From assembly GCA_004562765.1 (NCBI GenBank), contig SFRL01000027.1, positions 1-51,704 on the forward strand: a stretch of DNA of 51,704 bases, read 5' to 3'. The DNA comes from a bacterium. Lineage in GTDB: Bacteria > Bacillota > Clostridia > Lachnospirales > Lachnospiraceae. Position 1 is the stretch's first letter, and the number at the start of each line of letters is the position of its first letter. The notes beneath the pieces were generated by a model. It was not told the DNA's origin. It worked only from the letters and a program-made list of their open reading frames with translations, and did not search any database. Below, piece by piece: positions 9,648 to 18,005 of the stretch. Both the position numbers and the translations under genes were made by a program.

Positions 9648-10994
9648 ATGAGTTACGTTGATGAAGTACTTGAGCAGGTAAAAGCAAAAAATGCTGATCA
9701 GCCGGAATTTTTACAGGCAGTCAGCGAGGTTCTGGATTCTTTACGTCCGGTGATCGATGCAAACGAGGAGCTTTACAGAAAGAATGCGATCTTAGAGCGC
9801 ATTACTGAGCCGGATCGTCAGATCATGTTCCGCGTTCCATGGGTAGATGATAACGGACAGGTTCAGGTAAACAGAGGTTTCCGTGTACAGTTCAACAATG
9901 CGATCGGACCTTACAAGGGAGGTTTAAGACTTCACCCTTCTGTAAACTTAAGCATCATCAAGTTCTTAGGCTTCGAGCAGATCTTCAAGAACTCTCTGAC
10001 CACACTGCCTATCGGCGGTGGCAAGGGTGGTTCTGATTTCGATCCGAAGGGTAAATCAGACAGAGAGATCATGGCATTCTGCCAGAGCTTTATGACAGAG
10101 CTTGGAAAATATATCGGAGCAGATATCGACGTTCCTGCCGGTGACATCGGAACTGGCGCACGTGAGATCGGATATATGTTCGGACAGTACAAGAGAATTC
10201 AGGGTATGTTCGAGGGCGTATTAACCGGTAAGGGACTGACCTGGGGCGGATCACTTGCCCGTACACAGGCAACCGGATACGGTTTATTATATCTGACAAA
10301 TGCATTATTAAAGGATCACAACATTGATATCGCAGGAAAGACCTGTGCAGTATCCGGATCAGGAAATGTTGCTATTTACGCAATCGAGAAGGCTCAGCAG
10401 CTTGGCGCGAAACCGGTGACCTGCTCAGATTCTACCGGATGGATCTATGATCCCGAAGGAATCGATGTTGCATTATTAAAAGAGGTAAAAGAGGTTAAGC
10501 GAGCTCGTTTAACTGAGTATGCTGCTGCAAGACCTTCTGCTGAGTATCATGAGAAAAAGAACGGTGAGCACGGTGTATGGCAGTACAAGGTAGATCTTGC
10601 ACTTCCTTGCGCAACTCAGAATGAGTTAGACCTTGAGGATGCTAAGATGCTCGTTGCAAACGGTGTGATCTCTGTAACAGAGGGCGCTAACATGCCTACT
10701 ACTTTGGATGCTACCAAGTATCTGCAGGAGAACGGTGTTCTCTTCGTAGGTGGTAAGGCTGCTAACGCAGGTGGTGTTGCTACTTCCGCACTTGAGATGA
10801 GCCAGAACTCAGAGCGTCTGAGCTGGAGCTTCGAGGAAGTTGACGGCAAGCTGAAAGGCATCATGGAGACCATTTACGCAAACATCAGCGACGCTGCAAA
10901 GCGTTACGGCGTAGAGGGTGACTATGTAGCAGGTGCTAACATTGCCGGCTTCGAGAAGGTAGTAGATGCTATGTTAGCTCAGGGTGTTTGCTAA
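9648..10994 (+). CDS. gdhA: NADP-type glutamate dehydrogenase
   Basis: Interconverts 2-oxoglutarate plus ammonium and glutamate, the main ammonium-assimilating route in many gut Clostridia. The 448-residue length matches the hexameric GdhA family. Visible motifs are GPYKGGLR and PIGGGKGGSDFDPKGKS (substrate region with catalytic lysines), the DVPAGDIGTG segment, and GSGNVA of the Rossmann nucleotide-binding domain. The ATG at 9648 has a good AAGGAG site 9 nt upstream. It is monocistronic between its own promoter and a hairpin at 11025-11059. Codon use is biased in the manner of a highly expressed gene. Its last ~27 coding bases plus the stop recur in slightly changed form at 14627-14660. NADP preference is inferred from the family. 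Confidence 0.97.
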   Translation: MSYVDEVLEQVKAKNADQPEFLQAVSEVLDSLRPVIDANEELYRKNAILERITEPDRQIMFRVPWVDDNGQVQVNRGFRVQFNNAIGPYKGGLRLHPSVNLSIIKFLGFEQIFKNSLTTLPIGGGKGGSDFDPKGKSDREIMAFCQSFMTELGKYIGADIDVPAGDIGTGAREIGYMFGQYKRIQGMFEGVLTGKGLTWGGSLARTQATGYGLLYLTNALLKDHNIDIAGKTCAVSGSGNVAIYAIEKAQQLGAKPVTCSDSTGWIYDPEGIDVALLKEVKEVKRARLTEYAAARPSAEYHEKKNGEHGVWQYKVDLALPCATQNELDLEDAKMLVANGVISVTEGANMPTTLDATKYLQENGVLFVGGKAANAGGVATSALEMSQNSERLSWSFEEVDGKLKGIMETIYANISDAAKRYGVEGDYVAGANIAGFEKVVDAMLAQGVC

Positions 10995-11001
10995 TTAAGA
11001 A
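10968..11001 (+). repeat. Direct repeat, copy 1 (gdhA 3' end)
   Basis: 34 bp spanning the last gdhA codons, the stop and 7 further bases match 14627-14660 at 30 of 34 positions, including 17 identical bases in a row (TCAGGGTGTTTGCTAAT). It marks the left edge of the accessory island. Confidence 0.8.
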
Positions 11002-11324
11002 TTTCTAAGATAAAGATTATATGGAGAAGTCCTGTAAACCTAGTGTTTATGGGACTTCTTTGCGTATTGATATGAAAAACTAAAATGGATAGGACTGGTA
11101 AGGTTGACCTATGTTGCTTATAATAATGGTTGATACAGATATAAGGATATACGGAAAGAGAAATCTGCCGTAGAAAAAACTCTACGGAGGGTAGAATAGT
11201 CAGTAGAATCACAGAAATAGAGATATTTCAATAATTCTCAGCCGACTCTACTGATTGTGGGTGGATTTTATGGCACAGATTGATAGAATGAACCCAACAA
11301 TAAATGAATGGGAGGGCGCCGCAA
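11002..11324. other. Gene-free stretch between gdhA and the HTH gene
   Basis: Besides the gdhA hairpin there is a second perfect 7-bp hairpin (11168-11174 with 11181-11187) and an isolated TATAAT at 11119-11124 with only a poor -35 match (TGGTAA). No coding frame is convincing. The AT-rich sequence after gdhA is the first part of the island. Confidence 0.4.
11025..11061 (+). terminator. Hairpin downstream of gdhA
   Basis: AGAAGTCC (11025-11032) pairs with GGACTTCT (11052-11059), and AAAC/GTTT pair inside the loop region. The T-tract is poor (TT then GCG), so termination may be partial. Confidence 0.55.
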
Positions 11325-12079
11325 ATGTTTGATCAGGCAAAAATAGGAAAGTTTATCGCGGAAAGCAGAAAGAAGAAGGGGCTTACCCAAAAAGACCTCG
11401 CAGAGCAGCTGGGCATCAGTGATAAGACTGTATCTAAATGGGAAACAGGTCATGGAATGCCTGATGTATCCGTGATATCAGAACTATGCGAGATGCTGTC
11501 TGTAAGTTCCAATGAACTGCTTGCCGGAGAACAGCTGGACAGTGCGGAGTCCTTCAGCAAAAAAGCGGAGGAGAATATCATGGAGCTGATGAAGACAAAC
11601 AAAAATGTATGTTCAAAATCAAAGTGGTCGCTAATCGGAGGAATTGCAGGACTGCTCCTGCTGTTCCTATATCTGATGACCGTAGGCGGATTTAACAGGA
11701 ACTATCTGGTGCGATTTATTGATCTGCCTTCGTTCTGTTGTGTTACAGGGGTTACGGTATTGCTACTTGCCGCATCCGGAAGGTTAAGATTTTTTTCAAA
11801 GGGATTAGACTGGCTTTCAGTAAATCTTCTATAACAAGTGAGGCTTCTTCAGATGGTGATTCGGAGATCAGATCATCACTTGATGCTGTAAATACAGCAA
11901 TACTTGCAAATTTATTTGGTGGTCTTTTCGGCACACTGACTGCGACAATGTATCTGTTGACGCAGCTCACATCCCCGGAACAGTTAGGTCCTGCTGTTGC
12001 AGTAGCTCTTATCACCATGTTTTACGGACTGATCTTTGCTATCGTATTACTCCCTATCAGAGAGAGGCTTAAAGGCTGA
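11325..12079 (+). pseudogene. HTH (XRE-type) regulator with membrane C-terminus, frameshifted
   Basis: The ATG at 11325 has a GGGAGG site 9 nt upstream. It begins an XRE helix-turn-helix (IGKFIAESRKKKGLTQKDLAEQLG, then SDKTVSKWETG) followed by membrane helices from about residue 103. The frame ends at 11834. The rest of the family-typical membrane domain (NTAILANLFGGLFGTLTATMYLL and VAVALITMFYGLIFAIVLLP) continues in another frame to 12079. The break lies at a run of seven T's (11790-11796). Eight T's would restore one continuous reading frame of about 251 codons. The cause may be true inactivation, slippage-based phase variation or a homopolymer sequencing error. Such proteins are common in Clostridia, usually as regulators of adjacent genes; the target is unknown. 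Confidence 0.8.
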
Positions 12080-12081
12080 AG

Positions 12082-12308
12082 GTGAACCGGGGCGGTATCC
12101 GCGTAAAAGCCGCTATTGATAAAGCGACTGAACAGGGAATCTCTCGGGATTATATACTCTTTGCGTCCAGAAGAAACCCAATATCATGCCGAATGAGTTT
12201 ATAGAAAAGGCTTTTGAAACAGGAACTGATAAGACGATCGTTCATAATGGCCATGAATATTCACTTGGAACTATTGTTGATCCGATGAAGCTGATAGAGA
12301 GTTTATAG
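12082..12308 (+). pseudogene. Remnant of an unidentified gene (C-terminal part)
   Basis: Two overlapping frames together read as one protein tail. The first (12082-12204) gives RVKAAIDKATEQGISRDYIL. The second (from about 12174 to the stop at 12306-12308) gives MPNEFIEKAFETGTDK followed by TIVHNGHEYSLGTIVDP. A one-base shift near 12174-12182 joins them. There is no start or ribosome site, so only a decayed 3' end remains. The family was not recognised. Confidence 0.45.
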
Positions 12309-12361
12309 TTTAATAGCCCGACAAGGTCTGATAGAATAGAATAAGAATAATATTCATAATT

Positions 12362-12410
12362 GAAAGCTGTAAAATTCTACGTTGAATTTTACAGCTTTCT
12401 TGCGTATAAT
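12362..12410 (+). promoter_or_regulatory. Toxin-antitoxin promoter overlapped by a 16-bp palindrome
   Basis: A perfect 16-bp inverted repeat (12362-12377 and 12384-12399, 6-nt loop) overlaps the -35 TTGAAT (12382-12387). A 17-bp spacer and a consensus -10 TATAAT (12405-12410) follow. Type II antitoxins of this kind autoregulate from palindromes at their promoter, so this is a probable operator. It could also act as a terminator for upstream reading. Confidence 0.75.
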
Positions 12411-12454
12411 ATGTACATAAGAAGAAACTATATCAAGGAAAGGAAGTTGATTTT

Positions 12455-12703
12455 ATGCCGAATATATTACCTGTATCAGATTTAAGAAATTATAATGAAG
12501 TACTGAAAAATTGTCAGGTTGGAGAACCGGTGTTTTTAACAAAAAATGGCAGAGGCAAGTTTGTGGTTATGGATATTGAGGACTATGAGCGTGAAAAAGC
12601 CGAAAAGAAGCTACTCATGAAACTGCAGGAAGCAGAAGAAGCAGTTAAGGATGAAAGTGCCTGGATGAGTTTGGATGAACTGAAGAAATCTATTGGGGTA
12701 TAG
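12455..12703 (+). CDS. Type II antitoxin, Phd/YefM family
   Basis: An 82-residue protein with the family's N-terminal DNA-binding fold: LPVSDLRNYNEVLKNCQVGE, then PVFLTKNGRGKFVVMDIEDYE. The acidic-basic C-terminal helix would wrap the toxin. The ATG at 12455 follows AAGGAAG with good spacing. It is 3 bp from the toxin start, so the two are translationally coupled. It should bind the palindromic promoter with the toxin as co-repressor and neutralise the toxin; this is family knowledge. Confidence 0.88.
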   Translation: MPNILPVSDLRNYNEVLKNCQVGEPVFLTKNGRGKFVVMDIEDYEREKAEKKLLMKLQEAEEAVKDESAWMSLDELKKSIGV

Positions 12704-12706
12704 CCT

Positions 12707-13015
12707 ATGATGAAATTACGGATTAACCCGATTGTGGCAGAGGATTTGAAGAACATTAAAGAGTATATTGCCGAAGACAATGAAGAAATGGCAGTAAAGA
12801 CCATTCAGGGGATATATGCTCGAATTGAGAATATACAGCAATTTCCTTATATGGGAGCTGATCTTGCTAAGAGGGTCAGTTTCCGGACGGATTATAAATA
12901 TGTGATTTGCGGGAATTATGTCGTGCTGTATAAGATTGGGGAAGAATATGTGGAGATTTATCGGGTTGTGAATCGGTATCAGGATATCACGAAGATATTT
13001 TTAGATAAGAGATAA
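12707..13015 (+). CDS. Type II toxin, RelE/ParE superfamily
   Basis: A 102-residue protein with the RelE/ParE pattern: LRINPIVAEDLKNIKEYIAED at the N-terminus, RIENIQQFPYMG in the middle, and the strands YKYVICGNYVVLYKI and YVEIYRVVNRYQDI at the end. The RVVN-R-D ending and the FPYMG segment favour a ParE-like or RelE-like toxin; sequence alone does not settle whether the target is gyrase or ribosome-bound mRNA. Two possible ATGs (12707, 12710). It is the second gene of the operon with the antitoxin and lies 20 bp upstream of the AT-rich unknown gene, which may be on the same transcript. Confidence 0.88.
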   Translation: MMKLRINPIVAEDLKNIKEYIAEDNEEMAVKTIQGIYARIENIQQFPYMGADLAKRVSFRTDYKYVICGNYVVLYKIGEEYVEIYRVVNRYQDITKIFLDKR

Positions 13016-13035
13016 AATACTAAAGGGAACAGTTT

Positions 13036-14496
13036 ATGCTAATTACGTATATAGGGTTAAGTGAATATTTTCAAAGATGTATTCCGAAAGCAAAAAGAAA
13101 AGGATATTTCTTCATTATATCCTTAATTGCAAGGTATTCTGACGCAAAAGATCTTTATGAAAAATTAGAAAAAGATTGGGCATCGTTGAATGATTTAACA
13201 GGTGATAAGATTTTATTCGTATTTTCAACACCTAAAGTTAGAAAAAGAGCATCTTTTTTTCATATACCAGGGAAAGAACTCTATGAAGGAGTAATGTGTC
13301 CATTTATCGAGTTATTGAATGGAAGGGGTGTAGAGGATAATAACGGTCCATTTGAATTTCAATATGGTGGTTATAATAAAATTGATTGGAAACAAAGATA
13401 TTCACAGACAATTACGGAGTTTGCTATGAATTATAATATATTGGAGAAAGAAATTCCGTGTTTGTTTTTGTATGACTTAATTGAAAATAGATATAAGGTG
13501 ATACCTATAGGACAAAGTACGGATATTTATGCGATGATAAAGGCTATGGTTGAAAAGATAGCGGAATATATAGAAGAGAGAAAATATATTGAGGAGCAAT
13601 TAGAAAAATATAAAAACATTGAGGAATATTATTGCTTATATGAGAAACTGGAAAAAGAGGCAGAAAAGGGGAAGCCAGAACAAGGTGTAGCTATACGGAT
13701 GGTACTTGGAGAGGCACAATCGTATAAGAAAGTTAAAGATGACATTTTCGACCCTAAAATAAAAAAGGATTTGAAGAGAATAGGACAATGGAAAAGGCAA
13801 TATTTTAGTTCCTTTGAAAAGGATGATGTTAATAAAAAGTATTATTTTGAGTTGAAAAAGAAAGAGCAGAACATTGATAATGAATTTAACTCAATATGGG
13901 ATAATTTAGAAAATGTAATGAAGGAAAAGGAGAGAAAAAGAAAAAAGAATAGTAAAGTAACTATATTACATGATTTATTGTCAGCATGTGTTAAATTGCA
14001 GTCAAATTCTATGTATTTTGCAATATCAGAAAATCAAAGAAATGACTTTATAAGAGATTTACTAAAAATGGCGAAGTATGATGTGATAGATCAAACTAGA
14101 AGAGGAATATCGTCTGTTGGAAAATGTGCTGGTGAAGTTGATATTTTAATTGAAGAAGATGGTTTGCCTATAACTATAATCGAAGCATTAAATTTGGATA
14201 GTCTTAATACCCATTACTTGGATAGGCATATAGATAAAATCTACAGATACGATACTGTTGGAAATATGTTTAACATAATATTGTCATATGTTACTGTATC
14301 CAATTTTAGTAAGTTTTGTGAGAAATATTTCAAGCACATAAAAGAATATCAATATATTTATCCCTTAATTTCAGCTGATGATAGATTTGAAGTTGAGGAT
14401 TTTTCTTACGCAGATATTCGAGTGATGAAAACTATGCATAATAGAAATGGTTGTGATACTATTTTGTATCATGTCTGTGTGTTGATTAGACAATAA
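13036..14496 (+). CDS. AT-rich protein of unknown function with nuclease-like C-terminus
   Basis: A 486-residue protein not assigned to a named family. Residues ~1-180 alternate strands and helices (FFIISLIARYSDAKDLYEKL, DKILFVFSTPK, IPCLFLYDLIENRYKVIPIG), suggestive of an alpha/beta fold. Residues ~175-320 are highly charged and probably coiled coil. Residues ~335-486 contain RRGISSVGKCAGEVDILIEE, then ITIIEALNLDSLN. This resembles the core of PD-(D/E)XK nuclease-fold domains (Asp369, then Glu383), but the expected lysine after the glutamate is replaced (E-A-L), so catalysis is uncertain. Base composition is clearly more AT-rich than the core genes, indicating transfer. It lies after a toxin-antitoxin pair and before the repeated gdhA end. 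A defence or mobile-element role is inference. The ATG at 13036 follows AAAGGGAACAG. Confidence 0.75.
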   Translation: MLITYIGLSEYFQRCIPKAKRKGYFFIISLIARYSDAKDLYEKLEKDWASLNDLTGDKILFVFSTPKVRKRASFFHIPGKELYEGVMCPFIELLNGRGVEDNNGPFEFQYGGYNKIDWKQRYSQTITEFAMNYNILEKEIPCLFLYDLIENRYKVIPIGQSTDIYAMIKAMVEKIAEYIEERKYIEEQLEKYKNIEEYYCLYEKLEKEAEKGKPEQGVAIRMVLGEAQSYKKVKDDIFDPKIKKDLKRIGQWKRQYFSSFEKDDVNKKYYFELKKKEQNIDNEFNSIWDNLENVMKEKERKRKKNSKVTILHDLLSACVKLQSNSMYFAISENQRNDFIRDLLKMAKYDVIDQTRRGISSVGKCAGEVDILIEEDGLPITIIEALNLDSLNTHYLDRHIDKIYRYDTVGNMFNIILSYVTVSNFSKFCEKYFKHIKEYQYIYPLISADDRFEVEDFSYADIRVMKTMHNRNGCDTILYHVCVLIRQ

Positions 14497-14711
14497 AGAG
14501 TGGGATGAGAGATGAAACTATGTCTAGTGTAAAATGCCCATTCTGAAATTCTCCGACAATCACTCTATACACGTGATATACAAACGACCTCAAAACCCCG
14601 GTAAATCTGCGGACACCTTAGAAGCTGCTATGTCAGTTCAGGGTGTTTGCTAATCACGAACGAAACGATGCTGCATATCTTATAGAGAAAACATTGTTTT
14701 GGAGTTATTTT
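14497..14711. other. Right flank of the island
   Basis: No gene is seen in these 215 bp. They hold the second copy of the gdhA-end repeat. A short upstream frame ends in AAMSVQGVC-stop, closely matching the DAMLAQGVC-stop of GdhA. Confidence 0.5.
14627..14660 (+). repeat. Direct repeat, copy 2 (gdhA-like 3' end)
   Basis: Matches 10968-11001 at 30 of 34 positions. In the gdhA frame it encodes AMSVQGVC-stop against AMLAQGVC-stop, so it looks like the tail of a diverged gdhA copy. It marks the right edge of the accessory island. No integrase gene lies between the copies. Confidence 0.75.
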
Positions 14712-15284
14712 ATGGATTTTAACCAGAGGGATTACTTTTTCCAGATGCAGCAGCTGCGGCAGATGCCGTACTCGCTCATGTATCCCTATCCGGATCTATA
14801 TATGAGTGAGATGGAGACAGAGCGCGATCTGCAGTATTTACAGCAGATGTATCCCGCAGATGCAAAGAGAATGCAGAAGAAGGTTGAAGAGGAATTAGAT
14901 AAACTGGAGTACGAGGGCAGCATGATGTATGATGAATACCCGGACCGTGTGTCCATGCTGCTGATCTGTGACCGGATCGAGAAAGCGCTTGCCAGAGAGG
15001 ATGCAGAGCGTCAGGCGAAGGAAGAAGCTGACAGAGGCAGTGACATGAGGCCTGGAGCAAATGCTGATATGAGATCAGACATGAGACCCGGAGCAAATGC
15101 CGATATGAGAAACGATATGGAGACTGATGAAGAGATGAACGCGATGGATATGCGCCGTCGTGGCCGTGGAGATCGTGACGATTTTCGCTTTGACCGTGGC
15201 AGACGCAACCTTTTAGAGGTGCTCTTGTTTAACGAAATGCATAAGCGCCGCTGCAAACGCCGCCAATGTCGAAGATTTTGGTAA
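14712..15284 (+). CDS. Conserved Clostridia-type acidic/Met-rich protein, unknown function
   Basis: The start at 14712 is chosen for GGAG at 14701 and because an upstream GTG (14643) lies inside the direct repeat. The 190 residues begin with aromatic, Met-rich sequence (MDFNQRDYFFQMQQLRQ). A conserved-looking core follows (RDLQYLQQMYPADAKRMQKK, then EELDKLEYEGSMMYDEYPDR), where MYDEYPDR resembles small clostridial proteins of unknown role. Residues ~110-135 are a two-unit tandem repeat. The C-terminus is Arg-rich (RRCKRRQCRRFW) and could bind nucleic acid or a spore or coat surface; this is speculation. It is closed by a strong terminator at 15322-15351. Confidence 0.8.
   Translation: MDFNQRDYFFQMQQLRQMPYSLMYPYPDLYMSEMETERDLQYLQQMYPADAKRMQKKVEEELDKLEYEGSMMYDEYPDRVSMLLICDRIEKALAREDAERQAKEEADRGSDMRPGANADMRSDMRPGANADMRNDMETDEEMNAMDMRRRGRGDRDDFRFDRGRRNLLEVLLFNEMHKRRCKRRQCRRFW
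15039..15110 (+). repeat. Two 36-bp tandem repeats inside the Met-rich gene
   Basis: Units at 15039-15074 and 15075-15110 both encode SDMRPGANADMR and differ only at a few mostly synonymous bases. The repeat keeps frame, so copy number can vary without breaking the gene. Confidence 0.9.
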
Positions 15285-15321
15285 AGTAATAGTTGAGGTT
15301 TTGGGAAAAACGCATTACAAT

Positions 15322-15351
15322 AGGGAGTGTCCGAACGACCGGACACTCCCT
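15322..15351 (+). terminator. Hairpin terminator after the Met-rich gene
   Basis: A perfect 12-bp GC-rich inverted repeat (15322-15333 with 15340-15351, 6-nt loop), followed by a short GTTTACGTT. Confidence 0.75.
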
Positions 15352-15385
15352 GTTTACGTTACAAATTTGAAATGAGGAAACATTC

Positions 15386-17794
15386 GTGAAAAAAGGAATC
15401 ATAAAGGCAGTCGTACTGGCTTTTTGCTTTGTTGCAGCAGTCATTACGTTTGGATATTTTACAAATCAAAATAGTGTGAATCTCACGACAGAGATGCCGG
15501 CGGCATCCTATCCGGTGATCTCAGTTTATCATGAAGATTATCTGGTGGGTGAACTGCATGGATATCGCGAAAAAATGGACATGACTACGATGCGTGACTG
15601 TGTGGTTCCGGTTCAGAACGACCGCGCCATCACGGTGGAGGTCAACACGTTTGGAAGACAGATCGACAGGCTCAGCTATGAGATCCGCAGTCTGGATGGA
15701 GAACGTCTCATTGCGGATCGCGTGTGTGAGGATTATACGGAAAATGGTAATATTCTGCATCTGGAGCTCGTGCTGGAGAATCTGTTGGAGGAGAGCGAAG
15801 AGTATCAGTTGCTGTTTCTGGTTCAGAGTGGTGATGATACGATCTACTACTATACCCGTCTGATGCAGAAGCCGGAGGAGCATCTGGATGATTATCTGGA
15901 GTTTGTGAATCAGTTTCATGAGGATACTATGAACAAGGAGAGCGCGGAGCAGCTGTCTACCTATCTCGAGCCGGACAGTTCCGTAGAAAATAATGATCTG
16001 AATCTTGTGACGATCAATTCCAGTCTTCAGCAGGTATCGTGGGCAGATTTTGACTGCGAACAGCTCACAGACTCTGTGCTGACGATCGCAGACCTGAGTG
16101 ACAGCTACGCAGTGATCACGCTGGATTACGTGCTGACGGCAAAAGGTGACGGTGGTGAACTGGAATATTATAATGCCAGAGAGTATTACCGTGTCAGCTA
16201 TAACGAAGAAGGAAACCGTTGTTATCTGCACAATTTTGAGCGCAACGTGAACCAGATCTTCCGGGCAGACGGCGAAAATTTTTCCGATAATTATATTCAT
16301 TTAGGCATCAGAGACAGAAACGTAGAATATAAAAAGAATGAGAACGGACAAATTACCTGCTTCGTGCAGCAGGGAGAACTGTGGAGCTACAATGAGCAAA
16401 ACGGTACGTTATACCGGATCTTCAGCTTCCGCGGATATGAAGGCATGGATATCCGGGAAAACTATTCCGCCCATGACATCCGTATTCTCAGCATCAGTGA
16501 AGGCGGTAGTGTGGACTTTGCCGTGTACGGATATATGAACCGGGGTGTGCATGAAGGACAGGTTGGCGTGTCCGTGTGTCATTTTGACAGCGTGGCTGCC
16601 ACGGTGGAGGAAGTGCTGTTCATCAAATCCGACAAATCATACAGTCGTTTAAAGACGGATATGGGCGGTGTGCTCTGCGAAAGTGCGGAGGGCAACCTCT
16701 ACTGCATGATGGAGGGAAGTATCTATTGTATCAACATGACAGATAAAAGTGTGCGCACACTGGCAGAAGGGCTGGGCAGCGAGAGCTACTGCGCATCACA
16801 GGATCAGCAGCTGCTTGTATGGCAGCAGGATCACAAAAACGGGGGAGATCTGACGGTGGCAGATCTCAAGAAGGAACATATGAGCACGCTTGCGGCGGGT
16901 GACGGGGAAAAGCTGTATCCGATCGGATTTTTGGAAGATGATTTTGTTTATGGAATTGCGGATCGGGCAAATCCGGCGACTGCAGATGGAACCGTTCCGA
17001 TGAACCGCATCGTGATCTACAATGTTACAAATGATGAAACTGTGAAGGAATACAGCAAATCCGGTTATTTTATTTCAGATGTGTCGATCGATGAGTATGT
17101 GATCACTCTGCAGCGCGTCAAACGTTCAGAGACCGGATATGTGGAGGCGGAAGCTGATACGATCCTGAATCATGAGGGTGAAGGTATTCTGGATGATAAT
17201 ATCCGTCAGTCATATGATGATGTGAAACAGATGCAGGTGCAGATCCGGCTGAATGCAGAGGCTGCCCATAAAAGCGGTAACGTAGTGACTTCAAGAGAAG
17301 TGTTGCTGGATGAACTTCCGGAGATCGGGCTTGTGCCGGAGCAGCCATGGGAAGGCTATTACACCTATGCAAAGGGCGACTGCCAGTCTTTCCACTCTGA
17401 GCTTTCGGATGCAATTAAGGATGCGGACGGACAGATGGGAATTGTGGTTGACCCCACATTAAAAGCGGTGTGGAAACGTGCAAAGCGGCTGGTCTGCTCA
17501 CCCATCAAACTGCCGGAAGATTTCCGCGCGGATGATATGCAGGCTTTCTATCCGGATGCGACAGCGTATGATCTGACCGGATGCAGGCTGACACAGACAT
17601 TGTATTATGTAAGCGAAGGCATCCCGGTTCTGGTAACGCGGCAGGATGGGAAAAAAGAATTGATCCTGGGCTATGATTCGGCAAATATCTGGTTCTGCAA
17701 TGCGGAAGACGGTGTGATCGGACGTAAGCTGATCACCGATGCGGAAACGGAGTATGGCATGCATAACAGCCGATATACGGCATTTTTACGATGA
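15386..17794 (+). CDS. Large exported, membrane-anchored protein of unknown function
   Basis: An 802-residue protein starting at GTG 15386, after GAGGAAA. An N-terminal hydrophobic helix (residues ~5-26, basic KKG before it) is either an uncleaved anchor or a signal peptide; the rest is predicted outside the cell. The body is acidic and strand-rich. The middle (~300-600) has repeated short segments such as GNLYCMMEGSIYCINMTDKS and DLTVADLKKE that look like beta-propeller blades. The final ~150 residues include YYTYAKGDCQSFHSELSDAI and a cysteine-peptidase-like hint (GIPVLVTRQDGKKELILGYD) resembling peptidase C39/papain-like inactive domains. Both resemblances are weak. It stands alone between a terminator and a new promoter. 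No function assigned. Confidence 0.8.
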   Translation: MKKGIIKAVVLAFCFVAAVITFGYFTNQNSVNLTTEMPAASYPVISVYHEDYLVGELHGYREKMDMTTMRDCVVPVQNDRAITVEVNTFGRQIDRLSYEIRSLDGERLIADRVCEDYTENGNILHLELVLENLLEESEEYQLLFLVQSGDDTIYYYTRLMQKPEEHLDDYLEFVNQFHEDTMNKESAEQLSTYLEPDSSVENNDLNLVTINSSLQQVSWADFDCEQLTDSVLTIADLSDSYAVITLDYVLTAKGDGGELEYYNAREYYRVSYNEEGNRCYLHNFERNVNQIFRADGENFSDNYIHLGIRDRNVEYKKNENGQITCFVQQGELWSYNEQNGTLYRIFSFRGYEGMDIRENYSAHDIRILSISEGGSVDFAVYGYMNRGVHEGQVGVSVCHFDSVAATVEEVLFIKSDKSYSRLKTDMGGVLCESAEGNLYCMMEGSIYCINMTDKSVRTLAEGLGSESYCASQDQQLLVWQQDHKNGGDLTVADLKKEHMSTLAAGDGEKLYPIGFLEDDFVYGIADRANPATADGTVPMNRIVIYNVTNDETVKEYSKSGYFISDVSIDEYVITLQRVKRSETGYVEAEADTILNHEGEGILDDNIRQSYDDVKQMQVQIRLNAEAAHKSGNVVTSREVLLDELPEIGLVPEQPWEGYYTYAKGDCQSFHSELSDAIKDADGQMGIVVDPTLKAVWKRAKRLVCSPIKLPEDFRADDMQAFYPDATAYDLTGCRLTQTLYYVSEGIPVLVTRQDGKKELILGYDSANIWFCNAEDGVIGRKLITDAETEYGMHNSRYTAFLR

Positions 17795-17862
17795 AAATTG
17801 CATAAAAAAGACACATTTTTATCACTTTATTCGTATGGTTTTAACAGAAATGTGAAAATGCC

Positions 17863-17891
17863 TTGAAAAATGGGGATTTTTAAGGTATATA
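17863..17891 (+). promoter_or_regulatory. Promoter of the HPr-like/DUF6465 pair
   Basis: TTGAAA (17863-17868), a 17-bp spacer and TATATA (17886-17891), followed by about 110 bp of untranslated leader before the HPr-like start. Confidence 0.6.
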
Positions 17892-18005
17892 TAAGAGAGA
17901 TAGCGTGTCATTTTGTGTAATGACAGCTGTTGAAATAACTATCAGCCGGGACTATCAGCTGATAAGGTACATATGTGAATGCATATTATATAGAGGGTAT
18001 GGAGT

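Noticed and set aside
14643..14711. Upstream GTG start for the Met-rich gene
   Set aside because: It lies within the gdhA-end direct repeat and has no ribosome site; ATG 14712 has GGAG at the right distance.
15521..16300. 259-codon minus-strand frame opposite the exported orphan
   Set aside because: Antisense of a clear plus-strand gene, no start signals, no family.
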